A DNA stretch of 64,000 bases. It comes from Morinoia aosen (lineage: Eukaryota; Arthropoda; Malacostraca; Amphipoda; Talitridae). Each line of letters starts with the position of its first letter. Position 1 is the first letter of the stretch. Below the pieces are notes generated by a model. That model was not told where the DNA came from. It worked only from the letters and a program-made list of their open reading frames with translations, and ran no database searches. Positions 9,864-21,004 of this stretch are shown here, piece by piece. A program made the position numbers and the translations under genes. The stretch is from assembly GCA_030386875.1 (NCBI GenBank), contig CM059556.1:40154964-40218963 (forward strand). Reading direction: 5' to 3'.

Positions 9864-11079
9864 TGTTATATTCTTCTTTTCTTTAGAATCCAAATTCTAG
9901 GGTTTTCAAATTTTTACGTCTTTTCAAGTCTAATCTTCAAATCAAAGGGGTTTTTTTCCGAAAGAAACCCCTCAGGGGGATACAGATATTGTATCTATGG
10001 GAATTAGCGCTCCCAGGGGAAAAATGTGAGGGCCCGAGCTGAGAGTTAGGTAGGCCTTCTTTTTGTTGAAATAAAATGTTTTTTGTTATGTTAAGGACCA
10101 CCTTTTTTCGGTTCACTACTGTCCTGTTTTTCAGCACCTCTGACTTTCTTCTTCATCTTTTATCTTATTTCATGAACTTCTTTCCCATCTTACTTTTTCT
10201 ATGCCCTTTCTGCATAGATTCCTCATTTTCTTATCTCCATACTAAATGGTGCCTTCCTCCTTCCTCTCTTCGATACGCTCTATTTTTGCAGCGGTTAGGG
10301 AGGCTTAAACTAACTTATAATCTAATCTAATCTTCCGAAAGAAAACACGTCTCTTTCAATGTGGCCACATCGTTTTACTTGTTATAATGAAAGATGTACA
10401 CAAAACATGACAATGGGGTAGATGAGACTAGCAAATATTAGAACAATTGCTACGAGGGTCTTACGCAACTTTTGGGTACGCAGCGACGTCGGGGTATGAT
10501 GATAAGATCTCGAATTGTACGTTAAAGTCTTTTACGTGAAGATTAATAAGATTAACACAGAGTCAGGGACTAATACGGTGTGCCTACCGTATTCAAGTTA
10601 CAAATTAAAGAAAGCGGCACCGAGAGATCTTTAAGCGACGGAGTTTCGCTCTATAGTGATGATGCCCTAGCCCTCGTCGTACCCTTTAAGTAGACTCGCG
10701 CCGTGACCGTTACTTCTGGAGCACGCAGCAAAATGCCGCAGCTGAATACCCCTGTCGTCGCTTAGGCCCAGCCGCACTCTCGGGTAGTGCCCGCCGTTGC
10801 CATCTGCTGTTGCCGTCCGCTGCTACGCTGGTGCCATGCTGGTGCCATGCTGGTGCCATGCTGTTGCCACGCTGCCACGCTGGCCCTGGGAGCGCAGGCG
10901 TTGCCTCTTTTTTTTGTAACGGTCGAGCCCTCGCTGGGTAAGCATCGACATCTGGCGCGTTGTATAATGCTGAGCTTTGAGATTTCCTGATAGCAGAGTT
11001 CGGTGTAAGCTCTCACGTCCAACCGCCTTTTACTCTTTTTTGTGGTGAAAACTTAACGGTTCGTACACGGGACACAACA
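9864..11079 (-). repeat. 5' LTR of the gypsy-type element, with a nested retroposon
   Basis: This has the same sequence as 2129-2968 apart from a 365-bp retroposon plus its 12-bp target duplication. Without those it is about 839 bp. Confidence 0.93.
9968..10332 (+). mobile_element. Short retroposon copy 2, inside the LTR
   Basis: This is a full-length copy starting at CCCCTCAGGGGG and ending in TAATCTAATC. It is flanked by the 12-bp duplication TTCCGAAAGAAA (9956-9967 and 10333-10344), which is single in the other LTR. It inserted after the retrotransposon and so dates recent activity of the family. Confidence 0.95.
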
Positions 11080-11224
11080 CGATTGACGTCTCGTTTGTTC
11101 CGATTGACGTCTCGTTTGTTCCGATTGACGTCTCGTTTGTTCCGATTGACGTCTCGTTTGTTCCGATTGACGTCTCGTTTGTTCCGATTGACCTCTCGTT
11201 TGTTCCGATTGACGTCTCGTTTGA
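11080..11224. repeat. 21-bp minisatellite, right part (TGACGTC units)
   Basis: About seven units of the same 21-bp type as 1231-2128, mostly with the CTCG variant that also ends the left block. With the retrotransposon removed the two blocks join in register at the CGAT target. Confidence 0.93.
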
Positions 11225-12119
11225 CCTTCGCCTTTGTTCCGATTTCCTTCGCCTTTGTTCCGATTTCCTTCGCCTTTGTTCCGATTTCCTTCGCCTTTGT
11301 TCCGATTTCCTTCGCCTTTGTTCCGATTTCCTTCGCCTTTGTTCCGATTTCCTTCGCCTTTGTTCCGATTTCCTTCGCCTTTGTTCCGATTTTCTTCGCC
11401 TTTGTTCCGATTTTCTTCGCCTTTGTTCCGATTTTCTTCGCCTTTGTTCCGATTTTCTTCGCCTTTGTTCCGATTTTCTTCGCCTTTGTTCCGATTTCCT
11501 TCGCCTTTGTTCCGATTTTCTTCGCCTTTGTTCCGATTTTCTTCGCCTTTGTTCCGATTTTCTTCGCCTTTGTTCCGATTTTCTTCGCCTTTGTTCCGAT
11601 TTCCTTCGCCTTTGTTCCGATTTCCTTCGCCTTTGTTCCGATTTCCTTCGCCTTTGTTCCGATTTCCTTCGCCTTTGTTCCGATTTCCTTCGCCTTTGTT
11701 CCGATTTCCTTCGCCTTTGTTCCGATTTCCTTCGCCTTTGTTCCGATTTCCTTCGCCTTTGTTCCGATTTCCTTCGCCTTTGTTCCGATTTCCTTCGCCT
11801 TTGTTCCGATTTCCTTCGCCTTTGTTCCGATTTCCTTCGCCTTTGTTCCGATTTCCTTCGCCTTTGTTCCGATTTCCTTCGCCTTTGTTCCGATTTCCTT
11901 CGCCTTTGTTCCGATTTCCTTCGCCTTTGTTCCGATTTCCTTCGCCTTTGTTCCGATTTCCTTCGCCTTTGTTCCGATTTCCTTCGCCTTTGTTCCGATT
12001 TCCTTCGCCTTTGTTCCGATTTCCTTCGCCTTTGTTCCGATTTCCTTCGCCTTTGTTCCGATTTCCTTCGCCTTTGTTCCGATTTCCTTCGCCTTTGTTC
12101 CGATTTCCTTCGCCTTTGC
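11225..12119. repeat. 21-bp minisatellite, TTCGCC variant
   Basis: About 42 units of 21 bp, TTTGTTCCGATT followed by TCCTTCGCC (or TTCTTCGCC). They share the first 12 bases with the TGACGTC units but have a different second half. The switch between types is abrupt at about 11225. The apparent reading frames (RRRKSEQ or NKGEGNR repeats) come from the 21-bp period. Confidence 0.95.
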
Positions 12120-12325
12120 TGCAATGGGAGTCAGCTCTCTGGTAAAAACGTGACAAGCGCAGGACGTTCAGTTCCGCTGCGACAATGTTTGAGTGATGAG
12201 CCAGTGTGTCACTTCCAATGTCATACTGATACTGTATTGAGCTCACCTTCAGATTTTATGGTTTTATGCTCGACTATGGCATTGTCTGTATAAAAGACTC
12301 TATATGGTGTATTCCCGGTCATCTG

Positions 12326-12745
12326 CATGACAATCCTGGCCTTGTCAATCAAGGAGGCCTACCTGACAATCATTCTATTGCCAATAAAGGAAGCCTACCT
12401 GACAATCCTGGCCTTGCCAATCAAGGAGGCCTACCTGACAATCTTGGTATTGCCAATCAAGGAGGCCTACCTGACAATCTTGGTATTGTCAATCAAGGAG
12501 GCCTACCTGACAATCTTGGTATTGCCAATCAAGGAGGCCTACTTAACAATCATGGCCTTGCCAATCAAGAAGGCCTACCTGACAATCGTATTTCCAATCA
12601 AGGAGGCCTACTTGATAATTATGGTATTGCCAATCAAGGAGGCGCCTAACAATCATAGCCCTGCCAATCAAGGTGGCTTGCGTTACAATCACGGCTTTGG
12701 CAATTATGGTGGTCTACGAGACGATCATGGCCTGACGAATCGACG
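12326..12745. repeat. 36-bp minisatellite
   Basis: About 10 to 11 units of 36 bp have the cores CCAATCAAGGAGGCCTACCT and GACAATC(T/C)TGG. In one frame this reads as a 12-residue repeat with LPDN and ANQGG, open for 127 residues. The last units decay. There is no promoter, splice site or homology I can support, so I treat it as a repeat. Confidence 0.9.
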
Positions 12746-12765
12746 TTTAGAACCCTTAGTGGGAT

Positions 12766-13480
12766 CTGTGTGGATTAATGCTCCCAAGGGAAAAGCGTGA
12801 AGTCCCGAGCTGAATGTTAGGTTGGCTTTCCTTTTATTGAATTATGATTGTTTTTTGTTTTACTACGGACCATCTTTTTTCTGATTCACTGATATCCTTG
12901 TTTGCTGTATCTCCATTCCTTTCTTCGTTTTTTTATGTCGTTTCATGAACTTTTTCAATCATGCTGTTTCTTTGCACAGGGTGCGTGGATTCTACATTCT
13001 CCTAATTCTATCCTAAATAGTTCCTTCCTCCCTTAGCAAAGCTCTATTCTTAACTCTCAGAACCCCCCTCAGGGGGATACAACTATTGTATTTATGGGAA
13101 TTAGCGCTCCCAGGGAAACCATGTGAGAGCCCGAGCTAAAGGTTAGGTAGGCTTCCTTTTTGTTGTAATAAAATAGGTTTTGTTTTATTACGGACCTTTT
13201 TTTTTCGGTTCACTGCTGTCCTGTTTTTCAGCACCTACTACTTTCTTCTTCAACTTTTTTCTTGTTTCATGAACTTCTTTCCTAGCTTACTGTTTCTGTG
13301 CACTTTGTGTATAGATTCCGCGTTCCCTCAACTCCATACTTAATGGTGCCTTCCTCTTTCCTCTCTTGGAACATCTTTGTCGTGGTTAAGGGAGGCTAAA
13401 ACTTTCTTATATAATAATAATAATAACTCTCAGAACCTTACGGTTAAGGAGGCTTGACGTAGCTGATATTCTAATCGTTT
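12766..13480 (+). mobile_element. Short retroposon copy 3 (older), interrupted by copy 4
   Basis: This diverged copy runs from TGCTCCCAAGGG to a GATATTCTAATC tail, split by a younger copy at 13065-13423. The 3' part resumes after the duplicated TAACTCTCAGAACC. Confidence 0.8.
13065..13423 (+). mobile_element. Short retroposon copy 4, nested in copy 3
   Basis: This is a full-length copy from CCCCTCAGGGGGATAC to a TAA tail. A 14-bp target duplication, TAACTCTCAGAACC, lies at 13051-13064 and 13424-13437. Confidence 0.93.
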
Positions 13481-13805
13481 AAATCTTGCACGCCGTGCTC
13501 CGGGAGATGAGGAGTTATCTCCCAAAATAAATATTTTGTGCACACTTTTCCCTATGTCAAGCTGACTTACCGCTCGCTAATTTGGCATCATTCCTCACAA
13601 CTTTGTGCATCGTTGACAGGCAGAAAAACAAACCTTGACGGGTTGTTTTTACTCGCTGCCGCAGATAGGGTTGTGCCGGCACATTCTCACGTAATCTCTT
13701 TCATAGCGCGATAGTGAAGTGCTGCTGCTTCTGCTTATCGCAGCGACTGCTACTGGGACTTGTTCGTACGAGCTGTGTGTACAATGCGTATTGAGCTCTA
13801 ATACA
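13481..13805. other. Intergenic sequence, nothing recognised
   Basis: No gene or repeat boundary is seen here. A 69-residue minus frame at its right end is not supported by anything else. Confidence 0.4.
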
Positions 13806-14366
13806 CGCGTGTAAATGCTGAGCTCATACATGCTGAATAAATGGTGGACTGCGCTCATACATGCTGAATAAAGGGTGGACTGCGCTCATACATGCTGAAT
13901 AAATGGTGGACTGCGCTCATACATGCTGAATAAATGGTGGACTGCGCTCATACATGCTGAATAAATGGTGGACTGCGCTCATACATGCTGAATAAATGGT
14001 GGACTGCGCTCATACATGCTGAATAAATGGTGGACTGCGCTCATACATGCTGAATAAATGGTGGACTGCGCTCATACATGCTGTATAAATAGTGGACTGT
14101 GCTCATACATGCTTTACAAATGGTGGACAGCGCTCATACATGCTGTATAAATGGTAGACAGCGCTCATACATGCTGTATAAATGGTGGACAGCGCTCATA
14201 CATTCTGTATAAATGGTGGACAGCGCTCATACATTCTGTGTGAATGGTGAACAGCGCTCATACATTCTGTATGAATGGTGAACAGCGCTCATACATGCTG
14301 TATGAATGGTGGACAGCGCTCATACATGCTGTATGAATGGTGGACAGCGCTCATACATGCTGTATA
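13806..14366. repeat. 31-bp minisatellite with AATAAA in each early unit
   Basis: About 18 units of 31 bp have the core CTCATACATGCTGAATAAAT followed by GGTGGACTG. The first units carry AATAAA and later ones TATAAA or TATGAA, a gradient along the array. A retroposon interrupts or ends it at 14367. Confidence 0.95.
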
Positions 14367-14721
14367 CCCCTCAGGGGGATACAACTATTGTATCTATGGG
14401 AATTAGCGCTCCCAGGGGGATTATGTGAAGGCCCGAGCTAAAGGGTAAATAGGCTCTCTCTTTGTTGAAATAGAATAGGCTTTTGTTTTGCTACGGTCCA
14501 TCTTTTTTCCGTTCTCTGCTGTCCTGTTTTTCAGCACCTACTATTTTTTTCTTCAACTTTTATCTCGTTTCAAGAACTAATTTTTCAACTCACTGTTTCT
14601 GTGCAACTAGGGCATGAATTCAGCGTTCTTTAACTCCATACTAAATGGTATCTTCCTCCTCCTTTTCATAGGAAATGACTTTGTTTCAGGTAGGGAAGCT
14701 TAAACTACTATGTAATCTAAT
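14367..14721 (+). mobile_element. Short retroposon copy 5
   Basis: This copy runs from CCCCTCAGGGGG to TAATCTAATC and is inserted at the edge of the 31-bp minisatellite. The target duplication is short or unclear (CTGTA-like). Confidence 0.88.
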
Positions 14722-14807
14722 CTGTAATTTTTCCTGGAATTGTCATTGACGTCTTTTCCAATTATGTTGAAGGACTATTGTATCAGCCCGTATGAGAACT
14801 AAGTGTT

Positions 14808-15040
14808 CCTTAACACTTTGACTGCGGCAACTAAATATTAAGTTCAACACCAAACTCACATTTAAAGTCAATTGTAGTAAACTATTTTATATATACCAAA
14901 CATGAACTGGATCGTGCCTTCATTTAGCTTTGATTAAGTATTTATGAAAATTGAGTTTGCGACTACTGGTCGGTCAGCAGCGTAATGAAAATTACCTCCG
15001 TGTACCACCAGTGGCGCACGTTGCAGTCTAAGTTTTAAGG
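14808..15040 (+). mobile_element. Non-autonomous inverted-repeat element, family M1, copy A
   Basis: The element begins CCTTAACACTTTGACTGC and ends in the inverse GCAGTCTAAGTTTTAAGG. It shares the internal motif TTGAGTTTGCGACTACTGG(T/C) and CACC(A/G)GTGG with copies at 33541, 45594 and 49177. It is probably a MITE; no coding capacity. Confidence 0.7.
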
Positions 15041-15345
15041 AATGTACAGATTTCAGAGCTCGTCGTGTTGAACTGTTGATGTTTAGGGCATCGGCACTTT
15101 GCAGGAGATTGGACTGCAGTGGTTGTGAGAATTTATTTTCGACTTCAGATTGATAATTTATTTTGGTTTCTGGTCCTGATTTGGTGGGAGTGGTAGAAGT
15201 GCTGTGTTGATGATTTGCTGCTCGAGAGGAGCAACTTTTAGTTTTGTATTCCATTTCTCACCTCTTTTGTGCATGATTGGGCATGAAGCAATCCTCGCTG
15301 GACAAAGCGTGATATTCGGAACACTTGAGTGGGACTCTCAGTAGT

Positions 15346-15470
15346 AGGACTATTGGTCATTTAACACCATTCACCTTATTCAATTAGTGGTTGGATAATT
15401 GATCATTTAACACCATTCAACTTCTTCAATTAGTGGTTGATCTATTAGTCATTTAACACCATTCCCTTTA
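15346..15470. repeat. Short tandem duplication, ~57-bp unit
   Basis: Just over two units contain GGTCATTTAACACCATTCA and TTCAATTAGTGGTTG. Confidence 0.8.
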
Positions 15471-15739
15471 CTTAATAAAAAATGGATCAACTGCAAAATA
15501 TCGCAGATGTCGCTATCGTCTAGACAACCAGACATAGTTTGGGTAACGAAGTCACCCGACTGGGCGCAGAGATTTGGCCAGTAAACTGCAACAATGACTA
15601 TACTCCGAGGTTCGATACGGTCCCATGACTAGCTATCCACTGTGATCCGTGTTGTGTATCAGCGGATGCCAAGTTGCTGGGATGCCAAGCAAGCGGTCAT
15701 TTCGCCAATAAAGTTCAGGGCCTCACGGATGTTGTAGAT

Positions 15740-15925
15740 CAGGGGTTCCCAACCTTTTTTTCGCCCCGCACCCGTGAAGAAATTTCATTCGAACCTCGCA
15801 CCCCCTGAAATAAAAATACCAATATTTATCCAATATCCCATTATTCACCTGGACTTTTCTCCCACCCCCTGGAATATCGTCTAGCACCTACAGGGGGTGC
15901 GAACATCCCAGGTTGGGAACATCTG
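15740..15925 (+). mobile_element. hAT-type MITE (CAGGGGTTCCCAACC ends)
   Basis: The ends CAGGGGTTCCCAACC and GGTTGGGAACATCTG form inverted repeats of the sort common in hAT elements. The flanks TTGTAGAT and TTCTACAT agree at six of eight positions, as an aged 8-bp target duplication would. The element is 186 bp and non-coding. Confidence 0.85.
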
Positions 15926-16317
15926 TTCTACATAATCACGTACCTAAACGTCTAACTAACCGAAACATTTACACGGAACGCTCTTCGTCTTCTGTAATCG
16001 GTGGGCGATTGTACCTTCACAAATTCCCTCTTTTCTTGAAATTGCAAGTTCATCCAACCGTTCGCTACTTTCGCTGCCAAAGCCCAAACGAATTAAGCCA
16101 TTTTAAGGCAGGTCGGGAGGTCTTGCTTCTCATGGTACCGTCCGAGTAACGCGGCTCGGGCGATCAGGCCGGAATTCCGCGATGTTTTGTTGAATTTCTT
16201 CAGTTTGGTCTATTGTTGTGTGGGCCCGAGCGTGCTTTGGGGGGCATGACTTGCAGGTCGTCCTCGAGTTGATAATCTGTTTCACGGTGTCTCGGGTATC
16301 ATTAAACCGGTGTCCTC
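15926..16317. other. Intergenic sequence, nothing recognised
   Basis: A 78-residue plus frame crosses it but has no supporting signal. Confidence 0.4.
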
Positions 16318-16660
16318 TACTTGATCATTCAAAGTCCTCAAGCGGAGTTCTTCGCTTTCATAACTGAAAGTGAAGTGGGGTTCTTCGGCATGAAAATTGA
16401 AAGGTTGTCAAGTGAAGTTCTTCGACTTGATAATTGAAAGTTCTCAAGTGGTGGTTTTAGATTTGATGATTAAAGGTTTCGCATATCTTGGGATGGTCTT
16501 CGTCTTCATGTTAAAAGGTTGTCATGTGGTGATTTTAGACTCAATTGTGAGGTTTCTAGTGGTGTTTATAAATTTGATACCTAAAGGTGGCCAAGTGGTA
16601 TTTCTCCTCTTAAAAAATAAACAGTTGTGGTGTTCTTCGACTTGGAACTTGAACTTTTGC
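16318..16660. repeat. Degenerate ~45-bp tandem repeat
   Basis: Six to seven imperfect units share GATAATTGAAAG, TTGTCAAGTG and GTTCTTCGACTT. Confidence 0.75.
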
Positions 16661-16924
16661 TGCGCAAAATATTACCCATATTAAACGAGAATAATTTCAA
16701 TGTAACTATAAAGCAAAACGTCATTTTCATCTCAGGAAACAGTGTCACGCAGGGTGAGCTTCCCAAAGTTGGTAATGTTTATTTGCCATAATTCGAGGAG
16801 AAAATTTTGGATCAGTGTTGAAAGTGAGTTTTGCACGGATAGGTTAATTAAGGTATAGAGGTGTACCTCATTTGTCTTAACGTTAATGAAGAGTCGTTAG
16901 TCGATGTTCTCAATCGTTATTGAG

Positions 16925-17222
16925 CGTTGGTCATCTAGTGAACAATCTAATACTTGAAAAATTTATAAGAGTCATTTGATATTTTATTTTTCCAATATGG
17001 TCTTCTAGTAAACAACCTAATATTTGAAAAAATCTATAAGAGTAATTTAATATTTTATTTTTCCAGTATGGTCTTCTGGTAATCAACCTAATATTTGAAA
17101 AATTTTAAGAGTAATTTAATAGTTTATTTTTCCAATATGGTCTTCTAGTAAACAACCTAACATTTGAAAAATTTTAAGAGTAATTTAATATTTATCAATC
17201 CAATATGGTAATAATCTAACAT
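16925..17222. repeat. ~68-bp tandem repeat
   Basis: Four to five AT-rich units contain GGTCTTCTAGTAAACAACCT and AAGAGTAATTTAATA. Confidence 0.88.
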
Positions 17223-17624
17223 TCATTGTGCAGTCTCGTACTGTTAACATACCTAGAGTAACGCTACGGATTTATGATAACTTGAAAGTGATGGCCGACA
17301 GTGTCGGGGCCTTTGTAACTGCCTAAATTACATTCCAGCAAATATTTTTACCTTTATACATGTTGTTTTTAGCTTTTTCTAAATATGCCAATCTTTTTAT
17401 TTCTGAACCTTATTCATATTAATGGAAGTTTGAGCATAGTTACAAGCTATTCAAACTATGGCACGTTTATATCCGAACTCTCTACGCTTAAAATATAAGT
17501 CTCTCTCGACGTACCTGTCTGCGGCGCATATGGCCTCCTTCTCTGCTAACATATACACTAACTCCACATACAAACAAACTGCTATGTGCGACTTACACAC
17601 AACAAGACCATTGAGCGACTTCTG

Positions 17625-17960
17625 AATGTACACGTGTGTGCATCTCGTACCTATTACGTGTGCGTAGTACAGGTATTGACATCAACCGTGTGCTTGCACA
17701 TGTGTTAACATCAAGTTTACGTGTGCACATGACACAGGTACGTAAAGCGTATGTGTACACAAGCACATGACACAAGTGTTAATATCGAGTATATGTGTAC
17801 ACATAACACAAGTGTCAACATTATATGTATGTGTACGTATAATACAAGTGTCAAAATTATGTGTATGTGTGCGCATAATACAAGTTTCAACTTTATGTGT
17901 ACGTGTGACACAAGTGTTATCAATTGTATGTGTACACATGACACATGAAGTGTACGTGTC
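17625..17960. repeat. ~50-bp tandem repeat of alternating purine-pyrimidine
   Basis: Six to seven units have GTATGTGTACACAT and GACACAAGTGT. The alternating GT/AC/AT content could favour Z-DNA. A run of about 14 G follows at 17970. Confidence 0.85.
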
Positions 17961-18207
17961 ACTTAATAAGGGGGGGGGGGGGGGCGGGTCAGTGTCAGGG
18001 CCAAACTGACTTAGCAAAAGCGTCTCTGACATCATGCTCATTGAAGCTGCTCTGCAGCGTGTAAGCTAATATTTTGATGGAATTTTTTGGCTTTGATGTT
18101 CTGTTATAGTGCTTTACAGAGAGTGTGAGGTAGGCAGTGGGTTTAGGTTGGTTAGGTTAGCCTGTCCTAAGTTGTGGCGCCCTCAGGGGCAGGGTTGCGG
18201 AGTCGGT

Positions 18208-18480
18208 GGAATAAATTTGCGACTCCGACTCCGACTCCGACTCCTCCTTTCCAGAATTTGGCGACTCCGACTCCGACTCCGACTCCACCTTTTCAGAATT
18301 TGGCGACTCCGACTCCGACTCCGACTCCACCTTTTCAGAATTTGGCGACTCCGACTCCGACTCCGACTCCACCTTTTCAGAATTTGGCGACTCCGACTCC
18401 GACTCCGACTCCATTTCTCCAGAATTTGGCGACTCCAACACCGACTCCGCCTATTCAAATTTTGTGACTCCAACTTCACC
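18208..18480. repeat. Left subterminal GACTCC array of the hAT-like element
   Basis: About seven units of 36 bp, TTTTCAGAATTTGG followed by CGACTCCGACTCCGACTCC, decay toward the inside. A 126-residue frame arises from the period and is not a gene. Confidence 0.9.
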
Positions 18481-19144
18481 TATTCATAATTTATAAGATG
18501 AATATTTTATTTCTTAACTAGTGTACTCAGACCGTAAAAAATGACAAGATTCAATACCTTTCTTCAACAAATTTTCGTTTGAGTGGAGTTTCCATGCTTT
18601 CAGCTTATTCCAAAGGTAACTTAATTTTCTTATAAGAGTAATAAACACTCAGAACACGGCATTTTTGAGCCGCAAGAGAAGTAGTTATAGCCATTCGTGC
18701 CGTATCCAAGATACAGAAATTCAGCATTACTGAAAGCAACTGCGAACTTGTGTATGTATATTGTAATATGCAATACAGTACATTGCAATACAGTATATTG
18801 TAGTATACAATACAGCATATTTCAATATGCAATACCCCGCCGAACTTGGTATTCACGATACAAACTTGAGTATATAAGGCTCTGGATTGCTCTAATTGTG
18901 ATGAAAGTGACTTATTACAGAGCTATTGCACAACGAAAATGAGTGTATTAATTGACCGTGAACTGGAACCAAGACCGCCAGTGCTATTTTTTTCCTATCA
19001 ATTATTCTTAACAGCGTGACACAAAACGTATAAATAAACACACGACACTCATTCTTAGTAGTAAACAGTTGCAGGTGTTGAAACCTGTGCATATGTTCAT
19101 TATATTCATTATTAGCAAACGACTTTTAAATTGACTACAGATTG

Positions 19145-19440
19145 TTAATAATCAAGATACTAGTGTACATGATTGGTCAAAAATGACGGGATCCAATGGT
19201 ATCGTTTTAAAAAAATCTCAAGATAAAAATGGCAAACACATATATCCATTGAAATAGTACCCGCGGTTAAAATACAGTATTCTCGTACTTGTGCACTGGT
19301 AAAACTCGTATCACAGATACGGTCATTAAGCATCTTTAAAAACGTCACAAACGTACACAACAACCAAGCAAATTGTATAACATAATACCTACCTGAATTG
19401 TAATTCAAATTATTGTAAAAAATTTGCCATACCTTTTAAG
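19145..19440 (-). mobile_element. Dispersed repeat family M2, copy 1
   Basis: On the minus strand this matches 46560-46800 and 21850-22075. Shared motifs include GATACGAGTTT, GTGCACAAGTA, AGAATA and CATTTTTGAC. The type is unknown and it has no coding content. Confidence 0.6.
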
Positions 19441-19674
19441 CATTTAAATGCCTTTGAAATTTAAATGCGATGAGTCGCATTTTCTTGACAGTTGATTCGA
19501 TTTTCACGCAATGTTTTTTACTTATAAACATAAGTGAGCAGATGCCAGGTTTTTCATATTTCGATGGTATTTATGATACTGTCCAAGCAAGCAGATTCCC
19601 ATTGTAATGAGATAGGGGAAATTACACACGAGAACATATACTTATCATTGACGGACACCTGGCTTTATTTTATA

Positions 19675-20448
19675 CCGGGTGTCCTATAAAAATGTCCCCG
19701 ATTTTTAATTAATTATATCTTAGCCTTAAATTAACATATTTTAATTGCCTTTTTTCACAATGTTGTAAATTTTGTTTCCTTTTCGAATAATTTAAATTTT
19801 TGAAAACCGGTTGAATAACCACTGTACAATGTCCAATTTACTGAAACGAGCAGAAAAATTAATTGTTAAGAGGAAAAGTTTTTGAAACAATATTGATATT
19901 CTTCCTTATTTTGTAGTTTCCATAAAACTGAACTCACAAAAATTTTAAGGAGTAACAAATCATTACCTTATATAACGTTTAAATGAATGAGGTAATTTCA
20001 GTATCCAACGACATACCCTCCATTTCTCTCAAGGCAAGTATTACTTCTAGCCACCATTGAACGAAGAGTTTTACCCATTATTCCACCGTTTTTTATCAGT
20101 CCATGAAACACTATTATTGAGAACACTTGAAACTTGAAACCTCTCAGAGGGTTTAAATACTTAGTTGTATGTACGATACATCGTTATGAAATTATTCTTA
20201 ACAGTAGGTATTGAGGAATGAAGAAGAACACCAGTGTTGTTTTTAAAACTTTCCCTTTGAACAATTTTTCTACCCCTTTCAGTAAATCGATCATCTTAAA
20301 GTTTATTCAACTGATTTTCAAAAACTTAAACTATTTCGAAAGGAAACAAAATTGACTAAATTGTAAATAAAAGACAATAAAAATATGTTAATTTAAAGCG
20401 GAGATATTATCAATTAAAAAGTCCGGGACATTTTTGTGGGACACCCGG
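19675..20448. mobile_element. Foldback Tc1/mariner-like MITE, 774 bp
   Basis: It is bounded by TA on both sides, with ends CCGGGTGTCC(T/C)A(T/C)AAAAATG inverted relative to each other. The inverted repeats run inward for about 240 bp on each side, including TTTACTGAAA and TTTGTTTCCTTTTCGAA. A spacer of about 290 bp lies between, so the transcript could fold into a long imperfect hairpin. No transposase frame is seen. Confidence 0.85.
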
Positions 20449-20632
20449 TATAGTATTGATTGTTCTTATACAATAAATGGTCAAGTGTCTCCTTTGAACA
20501 ACTTAATAAATAGGTTTAGCTATTTCGTGAGCGTAATTTCTCCTATGTTAATACAATGGAGTTTTAGGATTTAAAACTTAAAAGCAACTGCTCGAACATT
20601 TATTTCAAATACAGAAGAACTTCAAGGGAACA

Positions 20633-21004
20633 CCCCTCAGGGGGATACAATTATTGTATCTATGGGAACTAGCGCTCCCAGGGGGACAATGTGAGAGCCC
20701 GAGCTAAAGGTTAGGTAGGCTTTCTTTTGTTAAAATAGAATAGGTTTTGTTGTGTTACGGACCATCTTTTTTTCGGTTCACTGCTGTCCTGTTTTTCACC
20801 GCCTACCACTTTCTTCTTTAACTTTTTCTTGTTTCATGAACTTCTTTCTTAACTTTCTGTTTCTGTGCCCTTTCTGCATAGATTCCACGTTCCCTTAACT
20901 CCATACTAAATGGTGCCTTCTTCCTTCCTCTCTTTACATCTCATTGTTGAGGATAGGGAGGCTTAAACTAACTAATAAACTAAACTAATAAACTAATAAA
21001 CTAA
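20633..21004 (+). mobile_element. Short retroposon copy 6, inside the hAT-like element
   Basis: This is a full-length copy with a tail of repeated CTAATAAA. A 15-bp duplication, AACTTCAAGGGAACA, lies at 20618-20632 and 21005-21019. Confidence 0.94.

Larger units (their letters stand above)
2129..11079 (-). mobile_element. Gypsy-type LTR retrotransposon, looks whole
   Basis: The element reads on the minus strand: 5' LTR (9864-11079), primer-binding region, gag, pol, a further open frame, a purine-rich tract and the 3' LTR (2129-2968). The ends are TG...CA (TGTTGTGTCCC and GAATATAACA on the coding strand). A 4-bp target duplication, CGAT, flanks it at 2125-2128 and 11080-11083. Both long frames are open and I count no breaks by eye. 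The two LTRs differ at about two places outside a nested retroposon, so the insertion is young. The domain order protease-RT-RNase H-integrase places it in the Ty3/gypsy group (family knowledge). Confidence 0.93.

Noticed and set aside
11030-12246. 364- and 397-residue RRRKSEQ / NKGEGNR proteins
   Set aside because: Same artefact of a 21-bp minisatellite; several frames are open at once.
12266-12800. Gly/Asn-rich repeat protein (12-residue unit)
   Set aside because: Two frames are equally open, units decay without frame conservation, and it runs into a retroposon.
18109-18489. Arg/Leu-rich or Ser/Glu-rich repeat protein
   Set aside because: It comes from the GACTCC array of a transposon end.
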